From: Pseudovirgaria hyperparasitica
Taxonomy: Eukaryota; Ascomycota; Dothideomycetes; Acrospermales; Acrospermaceae
Direction of reading: 5' to 3'
Length of the DNA stretch: 64,000 nucleotides
Assembly (NCBI RefSeq): GCF_010093815.1
Contig: NW_022985557.1
Coordinates: 62,001 to 126,000, forward strand
Shown one piece after another: positions 24,859 to 37,159 of this stretch. The stretch's first letter is position 1. Each line of letters opens with the position of its first letter. The notes under the pieces were generated by a model that was not told the origin of the DNA, ran no database searches, and saw nothing but the letters and a program-made list of their open reading frames with translations. The position numbers were made by a program, and so were the translations under genes.

Positions 24859-27800
24859 ACTGAGTCAACCTGCACAAGATCTCAGACTTGGGTCTTGTCT
24901 TCCGCATACTGACCAAAGCTTGCATCTTCGGCGCGTTGGGGCTTACACACTCTATGGGTTCACTCTGGTTTGTCTTCATGTCTTCACGTTGAGTTTGGCA
25001 TAGCGGCGGCTCTTTTTGCTCAGATCTTGCTTTGAACTTCAAGGCATTATCACTCTACAAGTCCTGAAGCACTAACTGGCTTATTTGTAATGCTACTGGG
25101 TCACTATACTCAAGCACAAGCAACTTGCGTACATAGCTAGCGGCGTGATCATTAGGATCTCGTTTTTAACGCTTCATAACAATGAAATCGAATGCTATGA
25201 ATCCTGTCCAAGATATCCGTGAAGCTCTCTCACACCTCAACCCTCACCTTCACCCTCATACTCCAACAGTAGTGTGAAGCCAAGGGTAGCCAGGGTTCAG
25301 GGCAGGCACAAATGACAGGGCGAGCGACAGTCGGCAACAAGCAGTGAGGATGACCGCACGGGCCACGAGCAAGCAAGGAGCCGAGGGCGGCTAGCACGGA
25401 CCCCAGCAGAGATTGCGCCAACAGAACGCTTTTGGGCGGCAAAGATGCACAGACGCCAGACAAGGCTTCCGTCTTGCCCCCCCCTCTCTCCAGTCCAAAC
25501 GACCAATCAGGGATGACAGTTCAGATTTCCTAGAAAAAGTGAGGGCGGCGCGGATTGGATGGCGGAGATGAGAGATGTGGGTACGTACTTGATAGCTTGG
25601 TACGTTGAGATACATGATAGATTTGGTGGCGGACGCGACACACACACACACTGACACAGACACCCACACACATATATGAGATGATGAGGGATAGAATGAG
25701 GGATGGGATGCGATGGGACGTGTCAGGAGTTTGCGAGAAGTGAGTATTTGGAATAGCAGCTGTTCCAAGGCTGATGATGCTGGCAGGACGGAGTGTTGCG
25801 AGTCGAGCGAGGGAGCAGCAGCACAAAAAGAGAATACCATGTAGATATAACCATATACATACACATACATTCACACTCCACGCACAAAACAAGACATTGA
25901 TCCACGAAGAAATGCACGCGACGACGAGAAGGGCGGGATTGGCACATCGCTGCACAGCCATCTATCACTGCAAACACCCAGCTACATGCATGCATGCATG
26001 GACGGCCGACGACGCATAAAAGAAGGCAAAGAAAGTAGTAATTATGGCGAAAAAAGCAGATTGCACATTCCAGAAACTCTAAAAAGAAGCGTAATCTGAC
26101 CGCCCGCCCTCGTGCCGTAGCCCAGACCGATCTTTCGTGCGTAACGGCGGCGATCTGAATGAAGACTAACACCGATATCCTGACATGTAATTCCCAAGGT
26201 TGATGTCGACAGAATCGATGTGATGCGGGCGGCAAGATGGAGCCGCGTCCTCCCCGCTTGTAACAGTGGTTGTGTTCTAGGTAGTTCCATGGATGTCGGA
26301 GTGGGAGTGATGGGACCCCCCTCCCCCCCCCTCTCTCTCTCCCCTCTCTGCTACCCTCTCCCTCTCCCAACAACTCTCTATATCTCTATATGTCTCTATA
26401 TACTTCTATCTGCGTGTCGGTGTGTGGGTGTGAGTCATCTACGCATGGACAGAAATGCAGCCAGCCTCCCCATTAACATTGATGACCTCACATGTTGTCG
26501 CAATCTCATGTCGCACAGTTTCAGTGAAGAACCATCCGCTAAGCCAATCTGGGTAAGCGAGGGGAGAAGTGGGGCCCAAGGGTTCTTTCTATTCAGGGCA
26601 GCAATTGAGAAACGATGGGGGTCAAGGCGTCACGGCGGCAAGTGGGGGTCAACTTGTCAACTTTCAAGGGACTGTCCGACCAATCATAACACCGGATCAC
26701 GAGTTGCGTCATCGTAACGTGATGCTGCAGTGGGTGAAATATGAGAATGAAAATGAAAATGGAAGTTACGACGATGCAAGTGCCAGGTGCAGAAGTGGCG
26801 AAATACCCCGTGGGCAGCTCGATGAAACAGCGCTAGGCTGGATGTAGAAGTGTTCATTCGCTGACTCGCTCTGCCTCACAATCCAGATGACAGCGAGGTT
26901 TTGCCGGGCGAGGATTCCATGCAGATCAGCTGCAAACGGCACTTTACCATCTAATTAATAGTGACCGCTGCGAATCACTCTGTCCATCATGACTACTACC
27001 ACCATCCGTGATATCCACACCCAAACCACGAAATACGATGGTGATGCATGGCCTCGGGATATTGTTTGCCTGCTGCACATACACACGGTGCATGCGTTCG
27101 TCGGGGGAATTCCTGCACGCAGATAGTAGGGTCTTGTACCACCTGCGTATCCTTTGTTTGCTTTCCGTCCTGTGCATTTCTTCAAGGGTCTCGCTCGTCA
27201 CTTTGTTTGCCTCATATCATACTCCTCTGCATCGGCTTCTGTATTGGTCTTGGACGATCGAGTCTACATCAGGACCACCTCCACTACTGCCTTGCACTTC
27301 TTGTCTGGACATTTCTTGACTATTACTTCTTGGTCCTCGGTGCTCTTCGCCAGCCGGACAACACTCCGACCAGAGGTAACATATCCAAGCCCATCACATC
27401 CCTCGCTGTGCCACTATGTAAGAACCACATCCCCATAACTGACCATGCTTCGCAGTCAGCAGCCTCGTATTACTGGGAAGCATGCTTCCACGCCTCTACC
27501 AGCTCATACCCAGAGATGAAGGCCGCCACCAGCACGCTCCGAGTCAGCGTGCCTTGTCCGTGCGAACTTCTTGACGCTATGTCTCGCATCCGCTCAGGCG
27601 CCGACGACAATCCCAAGACCATCTCCGCCACGGAAGTACATCGCCATGCCTAGCCTGTCATCTGCTATACTCTTCACCCAAAGACCGGTGTCTCTACCTC
27701 ACTTCCACCAGCCATGACCGATCAATATACCTCAGCCTCTCCCAGATCCCCGCGCACGCAATGCCGAAAGCAACGGCGGACCAACAGTCCCTTCTATCAT

Positions 27801-28818
27801 ACTGCATGCCGTGTGACACGAAAAACGTCGATCCCACAGAACAGGGTTGACATGACTAGGAGGTGCACAAACGTCCCCGTCCGTAGAGCTTGGTGTTGGT
27901 TTCCATTGCCTCGCAGGTCCCTTGTCGAAAGGCTAGATGCAGCACCCTCTACGGGCTGTCGACCCGACGGCAGCAATATAACAGGTAGACGGTTCTTCTG
28001 TGCCACTGACACATATTGTTGTGTCTATGGTTGTCGTACGAGAGGCCTTGCCGATTCATATATCCCCGCTCTTGTCACTATGGTCATGTATGGCCGCCTT
28101 ATTCGGATGCATGCAGCTGGGCGCCGAGAGTTTACAGATAGGAATGCTGTTTGATTGTCAAGGGAGCAAATGACAAAGGTATCCTCCATCTGTCAGGCCG
28201 CCTCCCTAACGACAAGCCAAATCCAACCATGCGACGATATTCTGTCCGTCGAGCTGTTCTTGGCCTCGCCAACAGGTTGTATGCCGTGTCAGATCCACAA
28301 CTCCCGTCGACAGCCTTCTTATAAGATAGATGTACTTCACTTGTTCGTAGACAAAACACTTTGACTGTGCGTCTTGCTCAACTGTTGCTCGATTCGTCCA
28401 AAGTCATGAACAGACACAATGAACAAGCAGAGAACCAAGCCGAAACTGGCCCTTGACTTATGAATACGTACCTCAGATGACAGGACATCATCGTGCTACG
28501 CGACAGTACTTACGTGTATCGTGTCCAGGGGATGTTGATGAAGACGACGCAGAACAAAACTACATGATTGAAGCAGCGCAATGAATTCATCATTGTCTTA
28601 GCGGGGAAGGTGCGGACCCGCTAGCGCGTCGGTCCCCAGCGTCATTCCGGTTGTAACTGACAACCCAGCACAAGTCGACATCTCGACCTTTGACCGCAGT
28701 CGGGAAGCAGTATCACCTCTTGTGACCACGTCGTCCTCTCTCCACGGTACAGTACCGCCCAAACTCTCGTTCAGCAGATGGCTACGATCCACATGCCACG
28801 TACCTGTCAACCACCGTC
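24859..28818. other. Gene-poor interval between MAT1-1-1 and the PH/SMP gene
   Basis: Nearly 4 kb with no supported gene. Long frames at 25.4-26.4 kb and 27.0-27.7 kb overlap on opposite strands and are Cys/Ser/His-rich, as expected of chance frames. Simple repeats include a CA-rich run at about 25640-25675, a GCAT run near 25985-25997, a CT/TATATCT tract at about 26315-26410, and GAATGAAAATGAAAATG near 26744-26760. The right edge of the idiomorph probably lies here. Its beginning (to about 25.1 kb) is the MAT1-1-1 3' region. Confidence 0.5.
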
Positions 28819-31800
28819 ATGGTGAGCCTCTCCGGCTTTCTGTTCATCTACGTCCTGGGCGGAATCACCTTCATTCCACTCGTTCTCGTCGTCGTTCTAC
28901 TACACGCTCGTTACCTTCTCCCAGTCCGCGACGCGACTTCGGATACATCCCACACTACTACAGACAGACCGGGAGAGAACAGCAAGTCTTCGAAAGACGA
29001 CGATAAGAGCTGGGAAATTGACTCCGGCAAGCTTCCGGCCGAGCTCAAAAAGCGTACACATGAGCCAGACGTCGCGGCCGGTTACTTTGCAGTATGTCGA
29101 GAATATGTGCCTGGAGGTGTCAATGGCAAGCCGCCAGAGCGAACGACACCGGCGGGCGAGGTAGTAGCCACGGAGAGTCCGAGCGTGTACCAGAGCATGT
29201 ACCGCAGTATATTTGACCGGAACAAGAGTCAGATCCCTACATTGGACAGCGGTAAGACAGGAAGCAAGCCTCTGAAGAAGGCGCGGAACGTGTTCTTTGT
29301 GGTCCTGAGGTAGTTTTCCTGCTTTGAACTCAAATGGAATGTAAGGCTGAAAATTGACGCAGACATGGGCACTTGATGCTATATGACGACGCCGAACAGC
29401 TCGAAGTACGCCATGTTATATCGCTAGCCTACTACGACGTCGATGTATACGCTGGAGGCGAGACCATACCGGAAGGAGAGCTTTTCATCAAGCGAAATTG
29501 TGTACGGCTGGTCCGACGTCGAGCCCTTGGGACTCTTGACACCGACGCGAAACCATTCTATCTGTTTTGTGATAACTGCTCCCTGAAGGAAGACTTCTAC
29601 CACGCAATGCTGGCGAATCAAGAGAAACGACCCGACGCTTCTGACAGCCCTCCGAGCCCTCTGCAATTCGACACGCAAGACATCGTCAAGCTGGTGCAAA
29701 CACTTCATGCCTCTGAAGAGACTTTGCAAACCAGATGGTTCAATGCATTGTTGGGGCGCGTCTTTCTAGGCATATATCAGACGCCAGACATCCTGGATCA
29801 TGTGAAAGCAAAGATCACCAAAAAGATTGCGCGAGTGCCCAAGCCTGCGTTCATCACCAGTATCACTGTGCAGAAAATTGATATGGGAGATGCCGCTCCA
29901 ACGATTACGCACCCTAAGTTGCGAGACTTGTCGGTAGATGGACAGTTGACATGCGAAGCGGACGTGCAATACAAAGGGAACTTCTCCATTGAGATTCTAG
30001 CCGTTGCGCGCATAGACCTTGGAAAGAGATTTCAGGCTCGTGAGGTCCATCTCACTCTTGCGGGAGTCCTCAAGAAACTCGAAGGGCATCTGTTGATCCG
30101 GATCAAGCCACCACCGAGCAACCGAATATGGATATCCTTCGAAACAGCGCCCCAGGTTGAAATGTCCATTGAGCCCATCGTTAGCCAACGCCAAATCACG
30201 TACGGCGTCATTCTCCGCGCCATCGAAAGCCGAATCAGGGAGGTCATCGGGGAGACTCTCGTCTATCCCAATTGGGACGATGTACCGTTCCACGAAACAC
30301 TTCTCCAGAGATTCAGAGGAGGCATCTGGCGAGATGATCACAAGCTGAGGCCACTACCAGACCAGCAAACCGATGCTGCCGAGCATGGTCTCGTGGACAA
30401 GGTGGACAAGTTGGACAAGGGATCGGATTCTGATGAGTCAGATCTGCCAGCACCGTCACAAAGCCTTCGCGAGAAGACAATGAGCATGCCCTCTCTAGTC
30501 GACACCGCCCCGAGGATCACGCATCGTAAATCGATGTCCTCCAAATCGGCCATGTCGCTAGACGGTACTCACACTGAGCAAGGAACTTTGACCAGTTCTG
30601 AGTCCAGGTCGAGCCCAAAGCCAAGAGCTATGCGATCGACATCCTTCGCCAGCGCTGCCACCCCTGTCGTCAACCTTGACCCTGCGACTGTGGAAGCCTT
30701 GAAACGTCCTGGCAAACAGAGTGTGGCCCAAAGCGCCATCAAAGACATCTCAATGCGATCGCCCCCAACTTCTCCTCCCGAGTCCCCATATGGATCACCA
30801 CCTCAACCGTCTCTAGTTGAGCATGTCGTCAAGAAAGACAGCGTGTCTTCTCAGGAGTCTCAGAACGAGGATGCATTGGAGCCCGACTCTGTCATATCAT
30901 CTTCCCCAAAGCGCTCAATGACGCAAGCAAGTATCTCTACCACCGATAGCTCCTCTTCACACGACTCAGGCAAGTCGAAATATGCCACAATCAACGCAGT
31001 CTCGCGAGCAGGCCTGAACCAAGCAACCATTGCGGCCAAGAAGTGGTTCGCAAATCGCCAGCAGACACACAACCAACCCAATGTACCCACATTCACGGCA
31101 AAAGACGCCGCCGCTATTCTACGCGGCGACAAGGAACTCGAAGCATCACACGCTGCGCCTGCACCAGGAACTCCCTCGAATCCCATAGGCCGCGGCCAAC
31201 CACTACCTCCACCCGGCCAACCTCTTCCTCATCCTCCGAAACAGCACCAGACTGCCGGCGGCTGGTATCTCACCAAACGCAAACCCGCACCACAGTCTTC
31301 CGGCATGGTATCACATAGTCCTTTGATGCCTGCAACACCCACTCGTCGCACATCAAGTTCGGCATCCTCGACCATAGCAGACGCCACTAGCCTCGCCGAT
31401 CCTGGGCGGGAAAAGCAACGTGATAGCGCGCCTGACACTCCCGATCTGGTTCCCACCGCGCCCGATCTGCCTCCGCGCCCCGGCTCGGCCCTTGATCCCG
31501 GACTTTCATCCGCTGATCAAACCCACGACATGTTCTCCATAAATACAGCTCCACTGAATGACAAAAGCATGAGCAGTTCCAAGTCCATAGCCGCGAACGA
31601 GCGTCGCAAATCTAGCACAGCCAGTCTTGCTGGCACAAGCACCCATGCTGCCCCTCCATCCTCGCCCCGCGCGCCCCCGCGCCGGAAGCGTCTGAGTGTT
31701 GCGCACGCTCGTGATGTAGATACCGGGCCTGATAATGGGCTGCTCGTTGTCAAGGCTCCTGTCGCGGACGACGTGAGTCCGCTGGCAAGTCCGGAGAAAG

Positions 31801-31991
31801 GCGTGATGGGTGTTATTGATGATCCATTGGATGTGGAAGCAGACAGAGTTGTGCGCAAAGAGGTTGAGAGTGCCAGTGGTGGGAGTGTCGATGAGAGCAG
31901 GACGGAGAGGATGGGACGCCACAGACACGAGAGGAGCGAGAGTAAAGACGACGATGCAGATGCGGTATTTTTGAGTGCAATGGACATGTAG
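28819..31991 (+). CDS. NVJ2: PH and SMP domain lipid-transfer protein, Nvj2/TEX2-like
   Basis: An ER-anchored protein expected to move lipids at membrane contact sites, as yeast Nvj2 does at nucleus-vacuole and ER-Golgi contacts. Exons 28819-29309 and 29363-31991 give 1039 residues. Residues 4-29 form the N-terminal membrane anchor (FLFIYVLGGITFIPLVLVVV). A PH-like region follows (about 155-255; VFFVVLRHGHLMLYDD spans the splice). The SMP domain (about 262-480) shows TRWFNALLGRVFLGIYQTPD, LRDLSVDGQLTCEADVQY and the ISFETAPQVEMSI segment. The remaining 550 residues are Ser/Pro-rich and probably disordered. PH-domain genes have been described flanking the MAT locus in Capnodiales-type fungi, which supports the locus reading. 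Confidence 0.9.
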
Positions 31992-32154
31992 GCGCCGCTT
32001 ATGCATTGCGTACATGTACATACATATGCACGCACACAGCTTCTCCGTAAGTGTCTTTCAGTGTGTGTGTGTGTGTCTGGGGAGTGCAGCGACTCTCCTC
32101 GTTGTAATCCGAGTATACGACACCTGCGACGTGTTCTTGCTTGACGTGTTTGAT

Positions 32155-32445
32155 CTCCACACCCATACCTACACCTATACCCACGCCCACGTCCACGTCC
32201 ACACCTACACCCACAACCACATACATACCCACGCCCAACACCTACTCCCATGCTCGCAGCGTTCCATCCTCCTGATCGTCACCATTAATGTTCCCGATAT
32301 TCACCCACACGCACACATACACATACCCAAACAACATCCATCCACATACCCACCCACACCCACGACATATCAAACTCACCCCCCCATTCCTTCCTCCCAC
32401 GCCCCAAAAACACCAACACCAACACCAACAAACCCCTTGTCCCCT
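32155..32445. repeat. Nearly G-free CCCACA-rich tract
   Basis: About 290 bases in which the plus strand is built of ACACCC, CCCACG and ACATACC-like hexamers with little G, apart from a short normal patch at about 32245-32290. It resembles a decayed microsatellite downstream of the PH/SMP gene. No exact telomeric unit is present. Confidence 0.7.
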
Positions 32446-32714
32446 GGCTGACCCCTCGCCAAGTGGCATATTACCTATATCCATCCATCTACCAGTTCCA
32501 AACCCTGTCTCTATCTCTGTCCTGGTTCCTGTGTCTCCGTTGATCTGTCCCTTTTTTCGGTGACTCGTTATGTGTTACGTTCTGTGCTTTCGTGCTACGT
32601 TCTACCGGAAACCTCGAACCATCGAACCATTGAACCGCCCAGTCAAAACCCAACTAGCTGTTCTGAATGCTGCTAGAGTGGCAAATTACTGTCATGACCA
32701 TCTTCGTCTCAACT

Positions 32715-32739
32715 TCTGCTCTGCTCTGCTCTGCTCTGC
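32715..32739. repeat. TCTGC pentanucleotide repeat, 5 copies
   Basis: Five perfect copies of TCTGC, followed by one imperfect copy. Non-coding. Confidence 0.9.
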
Positions 32740-32893
32740 TCTGTTGTGCTTGACTCCATTCCAATCTGTTCCACCTCTAAGCTTTCCTCCTTCTCCACAC
32801 ACGCTTCAGACTACCACTCTACGCCTTCATCCCCATTCTCATCTTCATCTTCATCTTCATTCTCAACTCATGCCCTCCGTCAACGTTCCTCAT

Positions 32894-32921
32894 GTCAGGT
32901 GTCAGGTGTCAGGTGTTAGGT
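32894..32921. repeat. GTCAGGT heptamer repeat, 4 copies
   Basis: Three perfect copies of GTCAGGT and a fourth with one change. The flanking bases CAT...CATGTCA add a partial echo. Non-coding. Confidence 0.85.
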
Positions 32922-33856
32922 GCCATGTCATGTGCGATGTGTCAAAGTGGCAAGCTTAAGTAGCCATCTGGCTGGCTTGGGTTTAGTCTGGATGCAAAGA
33001 CGCAAGTCGCAAGATGCACGATGCACGATGGATGCAGATATTACTGCACATCATCTGCTAGGGGCCCTGAGCCGGCCGAGAGCAAGTGGTACGCGGCGAT
33101 CTGTGAGTGTGAGTGGGAGAGGGAGAGAGTGTGTGTAAGACTGTGCGCGCTGTTATGGTGTGATGCGGGTAGATGCGGGCTGTGCCGTTTAAGTTGCCGT
33201 AATGTGGGAATGTGGAGACTGATCTGCAGTGGCTGTGATTGAGCCTTGAGCGAGAACTTGTTGTACGACTGCTGTAGTGAGTCCTGCAGGACCGTCATGC
33301 TAATCTCGGCATGTCAGAAAAAGCAGCCACAGTGTCCCCCCGCGTTCTCTTCAGAATCGTTGCAGACGCTGTATGTCAACCATGGCAAATCCAGGATTTC
33401 GGGAAAAAGTATCCACCATCCTCCTTCCCGCTTCCAAGGTTCTTTCGTGACGATTCGCGGGGTCTATGTCATGCAGCACAGGGGACGGGCGGCTTGAACA
33501 TGGTCCGATTCTCTCTTACATGAAACATGATATTGACTTGACGACACAAAAGTAGAACAATACTTTGATATTTCTTGTCTGCGTACTAGGGAATGACTGC
33601 CTGCTCCTACATGAGATCCACTCGTACAATGGCTGACTGGTCAACAATCGCCACTAAGGGAAACCATCCCACGCGCACTCTGATAAAAGGAATTTGCGGC
33701 TACATGAAAGAAAACACATCATGGACGCCATCGTTGCTGATTGCTGTGTGCATCCTCGGGCTCATCTCCCCATTGGTGTTGAGGCTAGACTTGTCTGACG
33801 ACCAAGCTCGGGGCTGATATGATGGCACCCCATCTAGACTTAGTAGAGGTGCTGTG

Positions 33857-35052
33857 TCAAAAGTTGTGATCACGACCATCGATAGTGTCATGCGTAGGCT
33901 GGAGCCGCGACGTCGAGGTTGGCGAACTTTCAGGCTCGTAGAGAGCGTTGGTTACGCTACTTATGATTTTGCTTGGGGAGGCAGTGGGCGTTCCAGGTTT
34001 TCCTGTGGAGACTCTTGGACGGCGTGCATGTTCGTGTTTACCCATACCTCCAAGTCCTGACTCAAGGTCCATGGTTCCATCATGTCCTACGCTAGATTGT
34101 CGCTCAGAGGCTACTTCAGCATCCTTGTCGTTAAAGTCTTGACCAGGGTTGGCAGTCTCGTACTCAAGAAACTTCACAATCTTATACAGGATGACCGCGA
34201 AGACAGCCCCGAGACCTGGACCAAGCCAGTAAACCCAGTGGTAGCTGGCAAAGTCACGTAAAACGACATTTGGCCCGAAGGATCGAGCAGGATTCAATGA
34301 GCCTCCGGTAAAAGGTACAGCTACAACAGCTTGTCAGTGAATTGCGTAGATCGATGGGGGAATTAAACATACCTGCGAGCTCCGCAATGAACAGAGCCAA
34401 GCCAATACCGAGAGGTGCCAGATACGTAGCTTTGTGCTTCTCAGCTGCTAACATGAAGATTGTGAATATAAGCTGGAATGTCGCAAAGACTTCGATGAAG
34501 AAGCCTTGGGTGACAGAAGTTCCAGGACTCAGTGTTGTCTGCACGGGCAACGGACCAGTGAGCACTACCGATACGATGCCTGCTGCTGCGATGGCGCCAA
34601 CTATCTGAGCGGTGATAACGATGCAGCCACGGACGAAGTCAACCGCCCCGATGAGTACCAGCCCAAACGTGACCTAAAAGGCGATCAGTGCCTGGTCTGG
34701 CGCGTCAAAAAGGTGGACTCACAGCAGGGTTGAACATCCCACCACTGACACGAAAGAAGACCCAGACATTGACAGCGAGAGAGCAGCCAAAGGCTGCAGC
34801 AATGTAGAATGTGTAAGCTGGCACTGCGAAGCTGGCTGGCTCAGGACCCTCATCCTTGAGAGCAGCAGCAGCAACGTTGGCAACCTGGGTGGCAGAGAAG
34901 GCGAAGAACAGGAACAGGAACGTGCCAATGAACTCAGCAATCCAGGCTACGACATGGTTGCGGGCTGTATTGGGAAGCCAGCCAAGGCCCTTTGGGTGAC
35001 GCTGGACATTCCCTTCACGAGTAGATGAACCGTGGTCCATGTTGCTGCTCAT
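33857..35052 (-). CDS. Aquaporin (major intrinsic protein)
   Basis: A membrane water channel of the MIP family. Exons 35052-34723, 34673-34373 and 34320-33857 give 364 residues. Six helices are recognisable, from VAWIAEFIGTFLFLFFAFSA to VYWLGPGLGAVFAVILYKIV. Both pore loops are intact: GGMFNPAVTFG (restored by the first splice) and GGSLNPARSFGP. The unmodified NPA pair and ARSFG suggest an orthodox aquaporin rather than an aquaglyceroporin, which in fungi usually has altered NPA boxes. A 110-residue hydrophilic C-terminal tail (from about KFLEYETANPGQD) follows the last helix and may regulate gating or sorting. The second splice gives AELAAVPFTGG, which fits family spacing. Confidence 0.93.
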
Positions 35053-37159
35053 AGAGACTGGCGTGAGATGATTTGAGATTGCTTAGGAATTGAAGAGTGT
35101 GTACTTGACTGGCCGAGAAACAGGCAATCGACAAGGTGAAGGTGTTATGAGACAAGAAATGTAGGGGCTGCTTAGGAAGGCGGGAGATAGATGGTTCAGA
35201 TGAAAGGATGGAGGAGTGTTGTCGGCGTCTTGCAAGACTGTGAGGAGAAAAGGAAGATGGAGCAGACGGAGGGGGAAAGGCTTCCTTTAAATGATTCCAG
35301 AGAAGAACGTATGAGGCAGGAACATAGCACTGCTACTGCCATCTTTACGCTTACCACAATTCCCACATGTATCACATCTACCACGCATCCATCACGCATC
35401 TCTCTCACACTGGTCATCATACATCCACTTGCGCCCAATGCAATGCACCAACCTTCCTACCGCGACTGTAGACAATTGACGCCCGATGACTTGTTGGAGA
35501 AGCTGCAGATAGAGTATCCACCGACCTAGGTAGCAATTCCTGTGCGCCTCTCTAGAACAGGCTATTATAACGCCAACTCTGTCCTACTCAGCCAGGTTGC
35601 TAGCGCTCATCCCAATCAACCATGGCGGTAGAGGTCAATCACAAGGCTTTTAGCATGGTTGAGACTTAGGGATGGTGCTTGTACATAGCCAGTTGATCGT
35701 GCTAGGGATGATATAAGGAGCGGATTGTGATTTGATCTTTGACATGCAAGCTGGCATGATGCGCTGTGCGATCAGCAATGACCTGGCAATGGTGGGCTTT
35801 AGGCGAGGAGAATGTAGGAATGAATAGACAAGGTAAAGATAGACAAGGACAAGACAGACGAATGGTCACAGCTCTTTCACGATCCACCTGCAGGGCTCAT
35901 ATCTTGGATACATGGCAGTGAAAAGTGCATACCGTTGTCAATCTCGAGGCATCCTCTCGGCGCTGTCTGTGCCGATGCAAGCGTTCAGGTGCAGGTACAT
36001 AAAGCCTGAGATAGATATAAAGAGTGGGCCAGAGTAGGTAGTGGAGCCAGAAATTGCCTATTTGAGGTAGAATACACAGTACTCAATCCTTGATACTCAG
36101 GTAGCTGGCTGAAAAGAGGGTGACCAAGATGTCATTGCTAGTATAACTTATGTCAACGCCGGTGATATCAACATACTCGAGACGAGAGCAAAGCAAGAGT
36201 TGGAAAGGAAAGAAAAAGTAAAGCAAAAGCATAGGATCGCCGGGACTACTCACGTGCTGCTTCACACAGGCGCCATCATGCAGGCGCATGCTGCGATTCG
36301 AGTTGGCGGTCTATCGCTGATGATGAATACATTATCACAGACTTGAATCTCTAGTTTGTTGTCGATTGTCGCATTTGTAGTTATTTATAACTATCTATAG
36401 TGGTGGAGAACTGTGTTGTTTGTGGTATAGTTTTTGTTGTTGTTGTTGTCGTTCTTATTGTTGAGCAGTAGAGAGAGTACTCGGGACATGAGTCTACTAG
36501 GAACAACTTTAGCTACTCTTAGACTCATAGAGGATGTTGGTGAAACTAGAACACAGGACGATGTATGTGAGCGAGCGGTCATGCGTATGCGGCCGCGTTG
36601 AACACACTGACGAGTGTTTCAGAAGTGACTTGGACTGATGACCGTGGCCTAACGACTGCTGATGGTTGACTGTGGATGTTGACTGCTGCTTCATTCATTA
36701 TCATCTCGCCTCATGAATAAGCCATACGCTTGACTCGTCGCTTACTCCTATGCATCGTCAAAACAGCATGCTATCATTATTTATATGCTGATGAATGATG
36801 AATGATAATGTAGTTGTACTTCATTTCTAGCCGCTTTGAGCCTATTGATCCTTCTCCGCTGTCGCCAGCCTTGCGATGTCTGATTGGCCACAGTACATAA
36901 AGGCTAAATTAGTGTGGCGGTGTAGCTTCCACCCGACCACTTCACATCAACTCCACTGCTATCCGCCTTCAACTCTTGACTCTTGTGTTCGTCACTCTGT
37001 GTATCCGCCCGCAAACAATCACTAAGGGAAATTCTTCCGTAGCTTTACGTCGTCGCGGCGTCTGAGGACTCGCATTGTCTCCCGAATGTTGACGACTCTA
37101 CAATAACCCACTCAGCCGCCGCCTCTCCTCTGCGCCCCGCCTGGAGCCTTATTCCCATC
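35053..37159. other. Intergenic, divergent promoters of aquaporin and ubiquitin ligase
   Basis: 2.1 kb without a supported gene. A TTG/TTGTTG microsatellite lies at about 36426-36462, and AT-rich sequence at 36780-36830 repeats ATGATGAATGAT. Short frames on both strands show no domain. Confidence 0.5.

Larger units (their letters stand above)
31992..33856. other. Intergenic, simple-sequence rich
   Basis: This region lies between the PH/SMP gene and the aquaporin 3' end. The first kilobase is dominated by pyrimidine-rich, repeat-like sequence (listed separately). The rest holds only short overlapping frames. One plus frame near 33593-33817 contains a hydrophobic run but overlaps the expected aquaporin 3' UTR, and I do not call it. 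Confidence 0.5.

Noticed and set aside
25391-26373. Several 140-216 codon frames right of MAT1-1-1, possible extra mating genes
   Set aside because: Built on CA/CT repeats and overlapping on both strands. Composition is that of translated simple sequence.
27048-28154. Plus frames of 201 and 146 codons upstream of the PH/SMP gene
   Set aside because: No domain or splice model found. Amino-acid use looks random.
31517-32251. 244-codon minus frame overlapping the end of the PH/SMP gene
   Set aside because: It is the antisense shadow of the Ser/Pro-rich tail plus the repeat tract (translated as Cys/Gly/Val runs).
32155-32445. Internal telomere-like repeat
   Set aside because: Hexamers are CCCACA/ACACCC-like and irregular. 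The canonical TTAGGG/CCCTAA unit is not repeated.
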